Assembly (NCBI GenBank): GCA_030536145.1
Contig: JAUNQN010000022.1
Coordinates: 1-47,154 of the forward strand
DNA: 47,154 nt
Origin: Akkermansia sp.
GTDB taxonomy: Bacteria > Verrucomicrobiota > Verrucomicrobiia > Verrucomicrobiales > Akkermansiaceae
Reading direction: 5' to 3'
Below the pieces are notes generated by a model. The model saw nothing but the letters and a program-made list of their open reading frames with translations, was not told where the DNA came from and ran no database searches. The first letter of the stretch is position 1. Each line of letters starts with the position of its first letter. The translations under genes and the position numbers were made by a program. This document shows, piece by piece, positions 15,315-23,544 of the stretch.

Positions 15315-15348
15315 GGGATTAAGGATTAGGGATTAGGGATTAGGATTT
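15315..15348. repeat. Tandem 7-mer array (GGGATTA)
   Basis: Four 7-base units (GGGATTA, AGGATTA, GGGATTA, GGGATTA) and a partial GGATTT follow head to tail. It lies between a terminator and dispersed repeat D. Such a short array could vary in copy number by slippage. Confidence 0.75.
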
Positions 15349-15357
15349 GTAAAAATT

Positions 15358-15524
15358 CCGCGCCGTAGGCGCGCGAAAACTAGTCGCTTCAGCGACGACA
15401 CCATTATCAGACCATAGCGCAAGCTATGGTGGTGACCCGCGCCGTAGTCGTTAGAGGGGAACCCCGCTTTCCGCTGGCCTCGGCGTAGCCTTGGCGGAGA
15501 CGGGGCGGGGTGGTCCCCTGCCAT
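15358..15524 (+). repeat. Dispersed structured repeat, copy D
   Basis: Landmarks: GCGCCGTAGGCGCGC hairpin, CTAGTCGCTTCAGCGACG hairpin, ACACCATTATCAGA, CATAGCGCAAGCTATG hairpin, GTGGTGACCCGC, TAGTCGTTAGAGGGGAACC, then a CTCGGCGTAGC module placed late, GGGGTGGTCCCCTGCCAT. The CTCGGCGTAGC module sits earlier in copies A and C, so the family is modular. The rest of 15253-15607 holds the terminator and the 7-mer array and no gene. Confidence 0.75.
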
Positions 15525-15607
15525 AACCGCTCCACCTACCGGGTGGTTCAACCACACAACCGCACCACCCACCCGGCCGACCACCTCCCTCAAACACGCA
15601 TCCCCCG

Positions 15608-16927
15608 TCACTCCCCCTGTCCGGCTTTCTGCCGGCGGATTCCCGGCAGGGTGCAAACGGCTGCCATGAGCAGCCAGGTGACCAGGAACGGGGTGATTTC
15701 CAGGTACAGGCCCAGGGTGGCCAGGTGGTGGGCGGCGCAGAGCAGGGCGGCGGGTACGGCACCCAGGATGGGGGCGCGCCAGGCGCGGGGCAGGAAAGCC
15801 AGCAGCAGCATCAGCTCACAGAGCAGCAGGGCGGCCCAGAAGGCGGTGTTGAAATCACGCGGGAAGGGGAAGGGGCGGAGCACCGGGCCGGGGGGCGCCG
15901 CAGGCTGTGCGGGGCGCGGGGCGGGGGTATCCAGCAGGCGTGAGACAGTCTCCGCCAGCAGGCGGGTGCGCCCTGTGGCAGTTTCTCCCCCCGCGGGCTG
16001 CACCAGGATGACCGGGGCGCTGCCCGTGCCGCGGAAATCTGCCGCCATCAGCTCCGTGAGCGCCAGCATGCGCGTGTGCACACCCTCCAGCGGCACGCGC
16101 CCGCAGTCGTCCAGCGGCAGGGTAAGGGGGCCTATGGTGATGCTGCGGCCCAGCTCTGCCGTGACCTGCTGCGGGGAGATGCCGCGGTGGGTCATGGCCA
16201 GGCGCAGGGGCAGGGTGGGCACCACCAGGGGGCCCCACTGCATGAGTAGGGGCATGGAGCGTGGTTCCGCGCTCTCCGGCACGCGGGTATAGATATCCTG
16301 CCCGTCCCAGTCTGCAGCCCAGGGGAAGGGCAGGGCGTCCGGGCTGTCTGCCAGGGCGGTGGGCAGGGCGCGGTTGGCGCGCGGCAGGCCGCCGGTGCGG
16401 CCGCGCACATTGGCGGCGGGTATGGCGTATTGCGCCAGGGCGGCGGGCGCGGGCTCCGGCAGGGCGGTGGTGCAGGGGCGCAGGCCCACGCAGGCGCGGG
16501 GAAAGCGTGCCAGGGCGGCGGTAAGCATCTCACGCCCCATGGTGCCGGCCTCCTCCCGCCAGGCCAGGGGGGCGGAAAGCGCCAGGCTGCCCGTGCCGGT
16601 GGAGGAGAGTTTTTGCAGGATAACCGCCAGCTCCTGCGGGCCGGGGGACATGGAGGCAAAGCAGGCGCTGCAGGAATCCGCATCCAGCAGCAGGGCCACG
16701 GCCAGCGGGCAGTTGGCCCGGCTGGGCGGCAGGGGGGGCTGCCCGGCGGTGGCGGGTTGCAGGGTGGCGGTCTCTCCCGGCTGGGAGATGCCGGTCAGGG
16801 AGCAAAAGGAGCGGTAGAACGCGCTGTCTGCACGCAGGGAATGCGCCGGGTGCCACACCAGGAGCATGGCGGCGGTGCCTGCTGCCCACAGCAGGCGGGT
16901 CAGCACTGTGTGAGTTCCAGCAGGCAT
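15608..16927 (-). CDS. CHASE2-like membrane sensor protein without output domain
   Basis: 439 residues. One N-terminal membrane helix (about 8-30) is followed by an extracytoplasmic region (about 35-340) and three predicted membrane helices near the end (about 355-430). GPLVVPTLPLRLAM with ITIGPLTLPLDDCGRVPL is the pattern of a CHASE2 sensory domain. CHASE2 proteins usually continue into a cyclase, kinase or phosphatase; this one stops after the helices. It overlaps the AmgK-like gene by 28 bp as the last gene of a three-gene leftward operon, so it may pass its signal to a partner. Confidence 0.6.
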   Translation of the reverse strand: MPAGTHTVLTRLLWAAGTAAMLLVWHPAHSLRADSAFYRSFCSLTGISQPGETATLQPATAGQPPLPPSRANCPLAVALLLDADSCSACFASMSPGPQELAVILQKLSSTGTGSLALSAPLAWREEAGTMGREMLTAALARFPRACVGLRPCTTALPEPAPAALAQYAIPAANVRGRTGGLPRANRALPTALADSPDALPFPWAADWDGQDIYTRVPESAEPRSMPLLMQWGPLVVPTLPLRLAMTHRGISPQQVTAELGRSITIGPLTLPLDDCGRVPLEGVHTRMLALTELMAADFRGTGSAPVILVQPAGGETATGRTRLLAETVSRLLDTPAPRPAQPAAPPGPVLRPFPFPRDFNTAFWAALLLCELMLLLAFLPRAWRAPILGAVPAALLCAAHHLATLGLYLEITPFLVTWLLMAAVCTLPGIRRQKAGQGE

Positions 16928-17868
16928 TGGGCAACGGGGCGCGCGGGCGAGCCCGCGGGGGTGTGGGCGGCAGCGTGGCGCAGGGCGCGCATGCCGGGTT
17001 CAATCATCTGCAGGTACCAGTCCTTGCCCTGGTTGTAGCCTATGTTGCCGAAGGCGCCCAGGGCCTGCATGAGCCGCTGCATGGCGCAGGCATAGAACAC
17101 GGGGGCATCCCAGCGGCAGCCGGAAATCTCCAGCCAGCGCTGCAGCAGGCGGTCTCGCTCCGCCTCTGCCAGGTCCATGTAGGGATCGTACAGCAGGGAT
17201 GCCAGGTCATACTCCCAGCGACCGTAGCGCATGCCCTGGAAATCAATCAGCCAGGCGTGCCCGCCGTGCAGCATGATATTCTGGCTCTGGCAGTCGCGGT
17301 GCACGGGCACGCGGGGCAGGGCGGCCAGCCAATCCGCCATGGCGGCGGGTTCCGGGCGCGCCATGAAGGCGGCGGCATCCCGCCCCAGGTGGCGGCCCAG
17401 CAGGTGCTCTGCAAAATAGCCCTGCTCCCAGCGGTACAGGGCGGTATCAAACGGCGGCTGCAGCTCCCAGTCCGGCGTGAGCGCGTACAGCGGCGCCAGG
17501 GTGCGGAAGGCGCTCTCGTACGCCGCCGTGCGCTCTGCCGCAGGGGCGGATTTCAGGGAGAGCAGGTCCTGCCGCCCCAAATCCTGCACCAGGCAGGCGC
17601 CGCAGCCCCGGCCGTAGTCCGCCTCTGCCAGCACCTCCGGCACGTGCATGCCGTGCGCGGCCAGCCCGTGCGCGGCGGGAAGGAAGGAATTGTTGTCCGC
17701 CCGGTCCGCCGTCCAGTAGATACCCAGGCAGCTGCCGCAGCGCGCTATGCAGCGGCCGGAGGCACCGGCTGCCACCGGCTCCCACGCGGCATCCCCCGGC
17801 TGCTCACCGCTGTGCAGGTGCAGCAGCCGGGTCAGGGCCTGCTCGGCTTCCCGGGGTAGTTCCGCCAT
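16900..17868 (-). CDS. AmgK-like sugar kinase (aminoglycoside phosphotransferase fold)
   Basis: 322 residues. The C-lobe has VHRDCQSQNIML (H190, D192, N197) and LIDFQGMRYG (D209), followed by YDLASLLYDPY. The D-F-Q-x-x-x-Y-G and YDL-SLL strings are typical of the COG3178 group containing AmgK, the anomeric MurNAc/GlcNAc kinase of peptidoglycan recycling, rather than of antibiotic-resistance phosphotransferases. A MurU-like nucleotidyltransferase lies at 29424, though not in the same operon. It begins 7 bp after the upstream stop and overlaps the CHASE2-like gene. Confidence 0.7.
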   Translation of the reverse strand: MAELPREAEQALTRLLHLHSGEQPGDAAWEPVAAGASGRCIARCGSCLGIYWTADRADNNSFLPAAHGLAAHGMHVPEVLAEADYGRGCGACLVQDLGRQDLLSLKSAPAAERTAAYESAFRTLAPLYALTPDWELQPPFDTALYRWEQGYFAEHLLGRHLGRDAAAFMARPEPAAMADWLAALPRVPVHRDCQSQNIMLHGGHAWLIDFQGMRYGRWEYDLASLLYDPYMDLAEAERDRLLQRWLEISGCRWDAPVFYACAMQRLMQALGAFGNIGYNQGKDWYLQMIEPGMRALRHAAAHTPAGSPARPVAQCLLELTQC

Positions 17869-17875
17869 GGCAGGT

Positions 17876-18325
17876 TCAGCACTTGAAAAAGCTGCCGCCT
17901 TCCTGGTCTGCCGGTTTGGGTGCCGGGGCAGGGGCGGGGATTTCCTGTGCGGGTGCCGGGGCGGGTGTCTCCTGCGGCTCCGGCTGGGCGGGGGCGTTGA
18001 AATAGCTGGGGGCTGCCTCGCTCTTGCGCACGCCGCCCTTGGCGGGTGCCGGGGCAGGGGTGCTCTTGGCCTTGCGCGGCATGGCCATGGGCACGGAGGC
18101 CGCCTCGTTCAGCATCACCAGCTTCTCCAGCTGCAGCAGCACCTCCACCAGAATCCACACCGCTGCTGCGGCGGCCAGCGGCCATGCCGCTCCCGCCAGG
18201 TCCTCTATAAACTTGAAATAGCCCATGCTGCGCGTCACGGTCCCGGCATAGCTGATGATATTCACTATGCCGCAGAACGCAAAGAGCGCTGCAATTACCC
18301 TGCCTGCAATGACTGCGATAAACAT
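17876..18325 (-). CDS. Small membrane protein with Pro/Ala-rich tail
   Basis: 149 residues. Two membrane segments (about 1-27 and 46-68) are followed by a short amphipathic stretch and a disordered tail of PAPAPA repeats (about 85-140), ending GGSFFKC. No recognised family. It is the first gene of the leftward operon with the AmgK-like and CHASE2-like genes (7-bp gap to the next). The predicted mRNA would start about 3 nt before its ATG. Confidence 0.65.
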   Translation of the reverse strand: MFIAVIAGRVIAALFAFCGIVNIISYAGTVTRSMGYFKFIEDLAGAAWPLAAAAAVWILVEVLLQLEKLVMLNEAASVPMAMPRKAKSTPAPAPAKGGVRKSEAAPSYFNAPAQPEPQETPAPAPAQEIPAPAPAPKPADQEGGSFFKC

Positions 18326-18334
18326 AACACCTGC

Positions 18335-18363
18335 AGTTTACCAAATCTCCCCCCGCTGCGCAA
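18335..18363 (-). promoter_or_regulatory. Promoter of the AmgK-like operon, near-leaderless
   Basis: Minus strand TTGCGC (18363-18358), 17-bp spacer, TAAACT (18340-18335). The predicted +1 near 18328 is 3 nt before the ATG at 18325. Confidence 0.5.
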
Positions 18364-18388
18364 GCGGAGAGTGCGCAATCACGACAAC

Positions 18389-18420
18389 AAAAAAGACCTG
18401 CCGTTCGGCAGGTCTTTTTT
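18389..18420 (-). terminator. Strong terminator after tRNA-Glu, symmetric
   Basis: A 14-bp perfect stem that includes the A and T tracts (AAAAAAGACCTGCC/GGCAGGTCTTTTTT) with a GTTC loop. It begins 4 bp beyond the tRNA 3' end and has T runs on both strands. Confidence 0.9.
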
Positions 18421-18424
18421 TGAG

Positions 18425-18496
18425 CATCCCCATGCGGATTCGAACCGCAGTTCTATGACTGAGAATCATATGTCCTAACCCCTAGACGATGGGGAC
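18425..18496 (-). tRNA. tRNA-Glu (anticodon CTC)
   Basis: Read on the minus strand: acceptor GTCCCCA pairs with TGGGGAT (first pair G-U), D-loop TCTAGGGGTTAGGA, anticodon stem TATGA/TCATA around the loop TTCTCAG (anticodon CTC), and a T-arm with the GTTCGAATC core. The discriminator is G and no CCA is encoded. It has its own strong promoter and terminator. Confidence 0.9.
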
Positions 18497-18528
18497 CTTG
18501 GTTAGGTTTGTCGCGTGGCGACGGGCTG

Positions 18529-18556
18529 ATTATAGCAGATTGAAACCTGGTGTCAA
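18529..18556 (-). promoter_or_regulatory. Consensus promoter of tRNA-Glu
   Basis: Minus strand TTGACA (18556-18551), 16-bp spacer, TATAAT (18534-18529): both boxes are perfect consensus. The transcript would begin about 26 nt before the tRNA. Confidence 0.85.
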
Positions 18557-18617
18557 CACTTTTTTGAAAGTTTTTTCATTTTTTTCGTCCGGGCGGGATA
18601 GAAAGGGGAAAGAGGGC

Positions 18618-18646
18618 TTGCCAAACAGGCGGGAAAGGACTAGAAT
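18618..18646 (+). promoter_or_regulatory. Promoter of ArsB/NhaD-type permease
   Basis: TTGCCA (18618-18623), 17-bp spacer, TAGAAT (18641-18646), predicted +1 near 18653. A GTG at 18664 would have almost no leader, while the ATG at 18679 would have about 26 nt. Confidence 0.5.
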
Positions 18647-18678
18647 GGGAGGCACCGCCGGAAGTGCGGTATACCGCC

Positions 18679-20034
18679 ATGCAATTTGACTTTACAACCT
18701 GTGCAGCCATTGCCATATTCCTCGTGGTGTACGCGTTCATCATCTCGGAGCGCCTGCACCGTACCGTAGTAGCCCTGCTGGGCGCCATGCTGATGATCAT
18801 CTTCGGCTGCGTGAGCCAGGAATCCGCCTTCTATTTCCACCACGCGGGGGAAGAGGTGAAGGAGGGCTTCATCGACTTCAACACCATCGCCCTGCTCGTC
18901 GGCATGATGATCCAGGTGCATGTGCTGAGCAAGACCGGCCTGTTCAACTACCTGTCCGTGTGGTCCGCCAAGAAGACGAAGGGCAGCCCCGTGAAACTGC
19001 TGGTGGCGCTCTCCATCCTGGTGGCGGTCTGCTCCGCGTTCCTGGACAACGTGACCACGGTGCTGCTGACGGTGCCGCTGACCTTCACGCTGGCCAAGGA
19101 CCTGAAGATTTCCCCCATGCCCTTTGTGATAGCGCAGGTGCTGGCCTCCAACATCGGCGGCACGATGACGCTCATCGGCGACCCGCCCAACATTATGATC
19201 GGCAGCAAGGTGGCGGAGATGACCTTCATGGCCTTCATGACCACGTTGGTGGTGCCGTGCCTTATCTCCTTCGTTGTCACGGTGGCGCTGCTGCTGGTCA
19301 TCTACCGCAAGGACCTGCACGCCGGGGAGGCGGAGCGCAACGTGGTGATGAACATGAGCACGAAGGGGCTCATCGTGAACCCCGGCCTGCTGGTGAAGTG
19401 CGGCATTTCCCTGGGTATCACCATCCTGCTGTTCTGCTGCCACGGTTTCCTGCATGACCTGCTGCACGGGCTGGATATCCAGCCGGGCACCATAGCCGTG
19501 CTGGGTGCGTCCCTGCTCATGCTCATGGTAATGCCCAACAAGGAGGAAAAGGTGGTGGAGACCCTGGAGAAAGTGGAATGGGCCACCATCTTCTTCTTTG
19601 CCGGCCTGTTTGTGCTGGTGGGCGGCCTGGAGTCCCAGGGTGTCATCAAGGCCATGGCAGACGGCGTGCTCACCCTCACGCACGGTGACATCCCTGCCGC
19701 CACCTTCTCCATCCTGGGCCTGAGCGCCATCATGTCCGCCTTTGTGGACAACATACCCTTTGTGGCCACCATGATTCCGCTGCTGAAGGACATGGGCGCC
19801 ACCGCCGGGTGGGATTTTGCCACCATGGAGCCGCTGTGGTGGGCTCTCTCCCTGGGTGCCTGCCTGGGCGGCAACGGCACGGTCATCGGCGCCAGTGCCA
19901 ATGTGGTGGCCCTCTCCATTGCCCGCAAGCACGGCCTGCACGTGAGCTTCATGCAGTTTTTCAAGGTAGCCTTCCCGCTGATGGTGCTTTCCATCATCAT
20001 CTCCGGCGTGTACCTGTGGATTGTGTTCCTGTAA
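18679..20034 (+). CDS. ArsB/NhaD-superfamily ion permease
   Basis: 451 residues with about 11-12 hydrophobic segments. Family motifs: SERLHRTVVALLGA near residue 25, NTIALLVGMMIQVHVL (about 72-87), SAFLDNVTTVLLTVP (about 118-132), SNIGGTMTLIGDPPNIMIG (about 156-174), and the second-half repeat SAFVDNIPFVATMIPLL. The internal repeat with DN motifs and the GDPPN loop define the ArsB/NhaD group: Na+/H+ antiport or arsenite/anion efflux, which sequence alone does not separate. There is no ars gene nearby, so antiport is more likely. A GTG five codons upstream (18664) is an alternative start. Confidence 0.8.
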   Translation: MQFDFTTCAAIAIFLVVYAFIISERLHRTVVALLGAMLMIIFGCVSQESAFYFHHAGEEVKEGFIDFNTIALLVGMMIQVHVLSKTGLFNYLSVWSAKKTKGSPVKLLVALSILVAVCSAFLDNVTTVLLTVPLTFTLAKDLKISPMPFVIAQVLASNIGGTMTLIGDPPNIMIGSKVAEMTFMAFMTTLVVPCLISFVVTVALLLVIYRKDLHAGEAERNVVMNMSTKGLIVNPGLLVKCGISLGITILLFCCHGFLHDLLHGLDIQPGTIAVLGASLLMLMVMPNKEEKVVETLEKVEWATIFFFAGLFVLVGGLESQGVIKAMADGVLTLTHGDIPAATFSILGLSAIMSAFVDNIPFVATMIPLLKDMGATAGWDFATMEPLWWALSLGACLGGNGTVIGASANVVALSIARKHGLHVSFMQFFKVAFPLMVLSIIISGVYLWIVFL

Positions 20035-20060
20035 CACGGCGGGCCACGGCCCGGAATACA

Positions 20061-20098
20061 GGCGGCGGGGTGCCCTGGCGGGTGCCCCGCCGCCCTGC
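20061..20098 (+). terminator. Terminator after permease
   Basis: A stem of GGCGGCGGGGTGCC with GGTGCCCCGCCGCC (two wobble pairs) has a 6-nt loop. CTGCTTTT follows, about 27 bp past the stop. Confidence 0.7.
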
Positions 20099-20147
20099 TT
20101 TTCGCGTGCGGGCGCGTAACAAATAGGAAAAAACGGCGGATTTGCGC

Positions 20148-20176
20148 TTGACAGCACCGGGGTTCGGGAGTATATT
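20148..20176 (+). promoter_or_regulatory. Promoter of DASS symporter
   Basis: TTGACA (20148-20153), 17-bp spacer, TATATT (20171-20176). The leader is about 55 nt with no Shine-Dalgarno before the ATG at 20238. Confidence 0.75.
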
Positions 20177-20237
20177 CCGCGCGCCTGTCCGGGGGCTACT
20201 CCGCGGGTGCCGAATTCAGTACAACCTGATTTAAGCT

Positions 20238-22076
20238 ATGACTCCAGAATCAAAAAAATGCCTGATTAAGATATTGGTCATCCTGGCGCTCACGCTCGGG
20301 GTGTTCCTTGTTCCGTTCGAATCGATGGGCGTGCCCGTCAATTCAGTGCAGATCAGCGTTATCGCGCTGTTCGTGCTTGCTGCCTTGATGTGGATTCTCG
20401 AACCCATTCCGATTTGGACCACATCCGTGCTGGTGATTGCCATCTGCCTGCTGGCTCTCTCCAACAAGGCCTTCAATTTCCTGCGCCCGGAGGGCGGCTC
20501 CTATGACAAGAAGGCCGTGGCCGCCATGGTGGCCGATGCCGTGGGTGAGGTGGAATGCGCCAAGCAGCCCTCTGTGAAGGATCCCCAGAAGGACGGCACC
20601 ATCAACTGGATCAGCCCCCTGGAGAAGGCCCAGAAGGACGTGAACGAGCGTCTGACCAAGAAGGGCAAGTTCAACGTGGAGGAGTTCTACACCTCCATGC
20701 ACTATGTGCTGCTGAGCGCCTCCAACAAGGCAGCCGAGGCCGCCGCCAAGGGCACCGAGACCGGCAGCACGGAACCCGCCCAGCTGGCAGTGGATTCCAC
20801 CTACCAGGCCAAGCTGGCCGAGGAGCTGAAGGAAGCCTCCGTCCGCCTCTCCCAGGATGATATGCAGAAGCGCATCAAGGGCCTGGCCAAGCAGAGCGTG
20901 AACATGATGAGCTCCAAGAACACCATGGCCACCTTTGCGGACCCCATCATCATCCTCTTCCTCGGCGGCTTCTTCCTGGCCTCTGCCGCCACCAAGTACG
21001 GCCTGGACAAGAACCTGGCCCGCGTGCTGGTGAAGCCTTTCGGCACCAACCCCAAGTTTGTGATGCTGGGCCTGATGACCGTGACCGCCCTGTTCTCCAT
21101 GTTCATGAGCAACACGGCCACCGCCGCCATGATGATTGCCATCCTTACCCCGGTGCTGGCCCTGCTGCCGCAGTCTGACCGCGGCCGTATCGCCTTCGCC
21201 CTCTGCATTCCCCTGGGCGCCAACATCGGCGGCATGGGCTCCCCCATCGGCACGCCCCCCAACGCCATCGCCGTGAAGATGCTCCAGGAGCTTGACCTGA
21301 ACGTCAGCTTCGGCAAGTGGATGTCCGTCGGCGTTCCCTATGTTATCATCCTCCTGCTGGCCGCCTGGGTGGTCTTGATGTGGATGTTCCCCATCAGCGC
21401 CAAGAAGCTGGTGCTGGACTTCGGTGAGGACTGCAAGTTCCGCAAGGATGCCAAGGCCATCGTGGTGTACGTGACCTTCGCCGTCACGGTGCTGCTGTGG
21501 GTCACGGCAGACCTGCTCAAGTTCGGCGTGGATTCCAACACCATCGCCATCATCCCCATCGCCGTGTTCGCTGTCACGGGTGTCATCACCTCCAAGGACC
21601 TGAAGGCCATGGAGTGGGATGTGCTGTGGCTGGTTGCCGGTGGTTTCGCCCTGGGCGTGGCCCTGGAGGAGACCAACCTGGCCAAGGACCTCATCAGCGT
21701 GATTCCCTTCGGTGAGTGGAGCTTCTTCGTGCTCATGGTGGGTGCCTGCTTCATCAGCATGTTCGCCGCCACCTTCATGAGCAACAGCGCCACCGCCGCC
21801 CTGCTCATGCCCATCCTGGGCGGTGTGGCAGGCGGCATGATCCAGGCAGGCAGCATGGATGGCCAGATGGCCGCCGGCCTGCTGGTGGCCGTGGCCTTCT
21901 CCACCTCCCTGGCATTTGCACTGCCCATCTCCACGCCCCCGAACGCCATTGCGTACGCCACGGGCATGGTTCCCTCCTCTGCCATGGCAAAGGCGGGTGT
22001 GGTGCTCTGCATGCTCGGCTTCATGCTCGCCATCGCCATGTCCTACATGCTGATCGGCATGGGCTTCTTCTCCTAA
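20238..22076 (+). CDS. DASS/SLC13-family sodium:anion (dicarboxylate/sulfate-type) symporter with hydrophilic insert
   Basis: 612 residues. Both substrate-binding signatures are present: MSNTATAAM (SNT at 291-293) with GTPPNAIA, and MSNSATAALLMP (SNS at 515-517) with STPPNAIAYATG. These bind Na+ and carboxylate or sulfate in the VcINDY group. FADPIIILFLGGFFLA (about 233-248) matches the usual helix after the amphipathic segment. Between helix 2 (ends about 75) and that point is a hydrophilic, helical stretch of about 145 residues (85-228), which I do not know from standard family members. The porin gene follows. Confidence 0.85.
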   Translation: MTPESKKCLIKILVILALTLGVFLVPFESMGVPVNSVQISVIALFVLAALMWILEPIPIWTTSVLVIAICLLALSNKAFNFLRPEGGSYDKKAVAAMVADAVGEVECAKQPSVKDPQKDGTINWISPLEKAQKDVNERLTKKGKFNVEEFYTSMHYVLLSASNKAAEAAAKGTETGSTEPAQLAVDSTYQAKLAEELKEASVRLSQDDMQKRIKGLAKQSVNMMSSKNTMATFADPIIILFLGGFFLASAATKYGLDKNLARVLVKPFGTNPKFVMLGLMTVTALFSMFMSNTATAAMMIAILTPVLALLPQSDRGRIAFALCIPLGANIGGMGSPIGTPPNAIAVKMLQELDLNVSFGKWMSVGVPYVIILLLAAWVVLMWMFPISAKKLVLDFGEDCKFRKDAKAIVVYVTFAVTVLLWVTADLLKFGVDSNTIAIIPIAVFAVTGVITSKDLKAMEWDVLWLVAGGFALGVALEETNLAKDLISVIPFGEWSFFVLMVGACFISMFAATFMSNSATAALLMPILGGVAGGMIQAGSMDGQMAAGLLVAVAFSTSLAFALPISTPPNAIAYATGMVPSSAMAKAGVVLCMLGFMLAIAMSYMLIGMGFFS

Positions 22077-22091
22077 GGAAGACCGCTTTCC

Positions 22092-22124
22092 AGCCGCTGC
22101 CGGGTTTGCCGGCAGCGGCTCTTT
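22092..22124 (+). terminator. Terminator/hairpin between symporter and porin
   Basis: A 12-bp perfect stem (AGCCGCTGCCGG/CCGGCAGCGGCT) with a 5-nt loop is followed by CTTT and, further on, a run of six Ts. It may only attenuate transcription into the porin gene. Confidence 0.6.
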
Positions 22125-22168
22125 CCTCCCCCCTCTTTTTTAACAATACATACTCCTTTTTACCTGTT

Positions 22169-23431
22169 ATGAACACCAACGCTATTATCGTGCTTTCCGC
22201 CATGGCCGCCTCCTGCGCCTTTGCCGCAGAGACCGCCGAAACCAAGGACTGGACCGACGCCGTGACCAAGGCCCTGACCGTGTACCAGAACGACAACACC
22301 TTTGTGAAGAAGGTCAAGTTTGCCTGGATGGAGCAGTTTCAGGTGGCTGATGTGCAGCCCAACGGCAGCAACGGCCTGCACCTCAAGAAGGGCGCCAGCC
22401 CCGTGAACGAGGAATTCCGCCGCTCCTGGGTGGGCGTGAACGTGGATTTCTCCACCGGCACCAAGTTCCACACCTGGGGCCGCATCGGCGGCCTGCCCTA
22501 CCGCAAGACCTACAAGGGCGGCCGTGAGGTGAAGGGCTACTCCTACGCCAACCTGTTCGACATCTGGGTGTCCCAGGACATCAAGCCCGTGCAGGGCCTG
22601 ACCGTGAAGGCCGGCAAGATCAAGCCGCTCATCACCACGGACTACTCCACCGCCTCCTCCGCCCTGTGGTGCGTGGAGCGCTCCGTCATCGGCAACCAGT
22701 ACGGCCTGGATTCCAACTGGGGTGTGGACGTGACCTACGCCCCCAACAAGCAGGACAAGTTCTACGTGCAGCTCATGGCCAACGACCGCGCCACCACCGA
22801 CAAGAACATGTCCAACACCGACGTGTACCGTGACGGCCGCGGCCTGAAGGGCGAGTTCGGCTGGGAGGACAAGTGCTTCGCCATCGTGGGTGCCTCCCAC
22901 AAGTTCAACGTGACGGAGAGCGGCTACCACGCCGTGAGCGCCCAGTACGGCCATGATTTCAACAACGAGTACCACCACGCCCGCAGGAAGGGTGCCAACT
23001 GCTTCGGTTTCAACACCCAGGACATCGTCTCCCTGGGCTACGAGTACAAGCACGGCAAGTTCCACGGCCTGGCCAACCTGGTCTCCAGCTTTGAGACCAA
23101 CGCCGGCGACGGTGCCAACAACATCGGCATCCAGCTCCAGCCCATGTACGCCATCTGCCCGCATGCGGACCTGGTGTTCCGCTACACCGGCGTGACCGGC
23201 CACAACTCCTGCAAGCTCTCCTCTGACCGCTACGTTTGCACGCAGACCACCGCCCCCGCCTGGGTGGACAGTATCAACACCTTCTACCTGGGTGTGGACC
23301 TGTACGCCTCTGCCAAGAACAAGAACGCCGCCAAGCTCATGCTCGGCGCAGAGTACCTGACCGCCCGCAAGGGTGGCAGCGACTGCTACAACGGCTGGGA
23401 GTTCACCACCGCCTTCCGCTGGAACTTCTAA
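22169..23431 (+). CDS. Outer-membrane porin, OprP/OprO-like
   Basis: 420 residues with a signal peptide (SAMAASCAFAAE) and a chain of amphipathic beta strands with aromatic girdles (FRRSWVGVNVDFS, YAPNKQDKFYVQLMANDR, GLANLVSSFETNAG). It ends WEFTTAFRWNF, the terminal Phe being the BAM recognition signal. The pattern fits the OprP/O-type 16-stranded porins seen in Akkermansia-like genomes. Following a DASS symporter, it may provide the outer-membrane path for the same anion. The leader TTTTTACCTGTT lacks an SD. Confidence 0.75.
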   Translation: MNTNAIIVLSAMAASCAFAAETAETKDWTDAVTKALTVYQNDNTFVKKVKFAWMEQFQVADVQPNGSNGLHLKKGASPVNEEFRRSWVGVNVDFSTGTKFHTWGRIGGLPYRKTYKGGREVKGYSYANLFDIWVSQDIKPVQGLTVKAGKIKPLITTDYSTASSALWCVERSVIGNQYGLDSNWGVDVTYAPNKQDKFYVQLMANDRATTDKNMSNTDVYRDGRGLKGEFGWEDKCFAIVGASHKFNVTESGYHAVSAQYGHDFNNEYHHARRKGANCFGFNTQDIVSLGYEYKHGKFHGLANLVSSFETNAGDGANNIGIQLQPMYAICPHADLVFRYTGVTGHNSCKLSSDRYVCTQTTAPAWVDSINTFYLGVDLYASAKNKNAAKLMLGAEYLTARKGGSDCYNGWEFTTAFRWNF

Positions 23432-23459
23432 CCCGCCCCAAGGCGATATACCGTTTCCC

Positions 23460-23496
23460 CCGGGGAGATGCCCAACCGGCATCTCCCCGGTTTTTT
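23460..23496 (+). terminator. Porin terminator, first copy of a duplicated element
   Basis: A 13-bp stem (CCGGGGAGATGCC/GGCATCTCCCCGG) with a 5-nt loop is followed by TTTTTT and GCGGGG. An almost identical element is at 26184-26219. Confidence 0.9.
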
Positions 23497-23544
23497 GCGG
23501 GGCGTGCCGTTCATGCGGTGGTGCAGGGCGGGGCGTGCGCGTTA

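Noticed and set aside
15315..15348. Telomere-like repeat
   Set aside because: Resembles TTAGGG superficially but the unit is 7 bp, there are fewer than five units, and it is internal to a chromosome segment.
18640..20157. 505-codon minus-strand frame
   Set aside because: Antisense to the ArsB/NhaD-type permease; rich in His and Gln as expected for a shadow.
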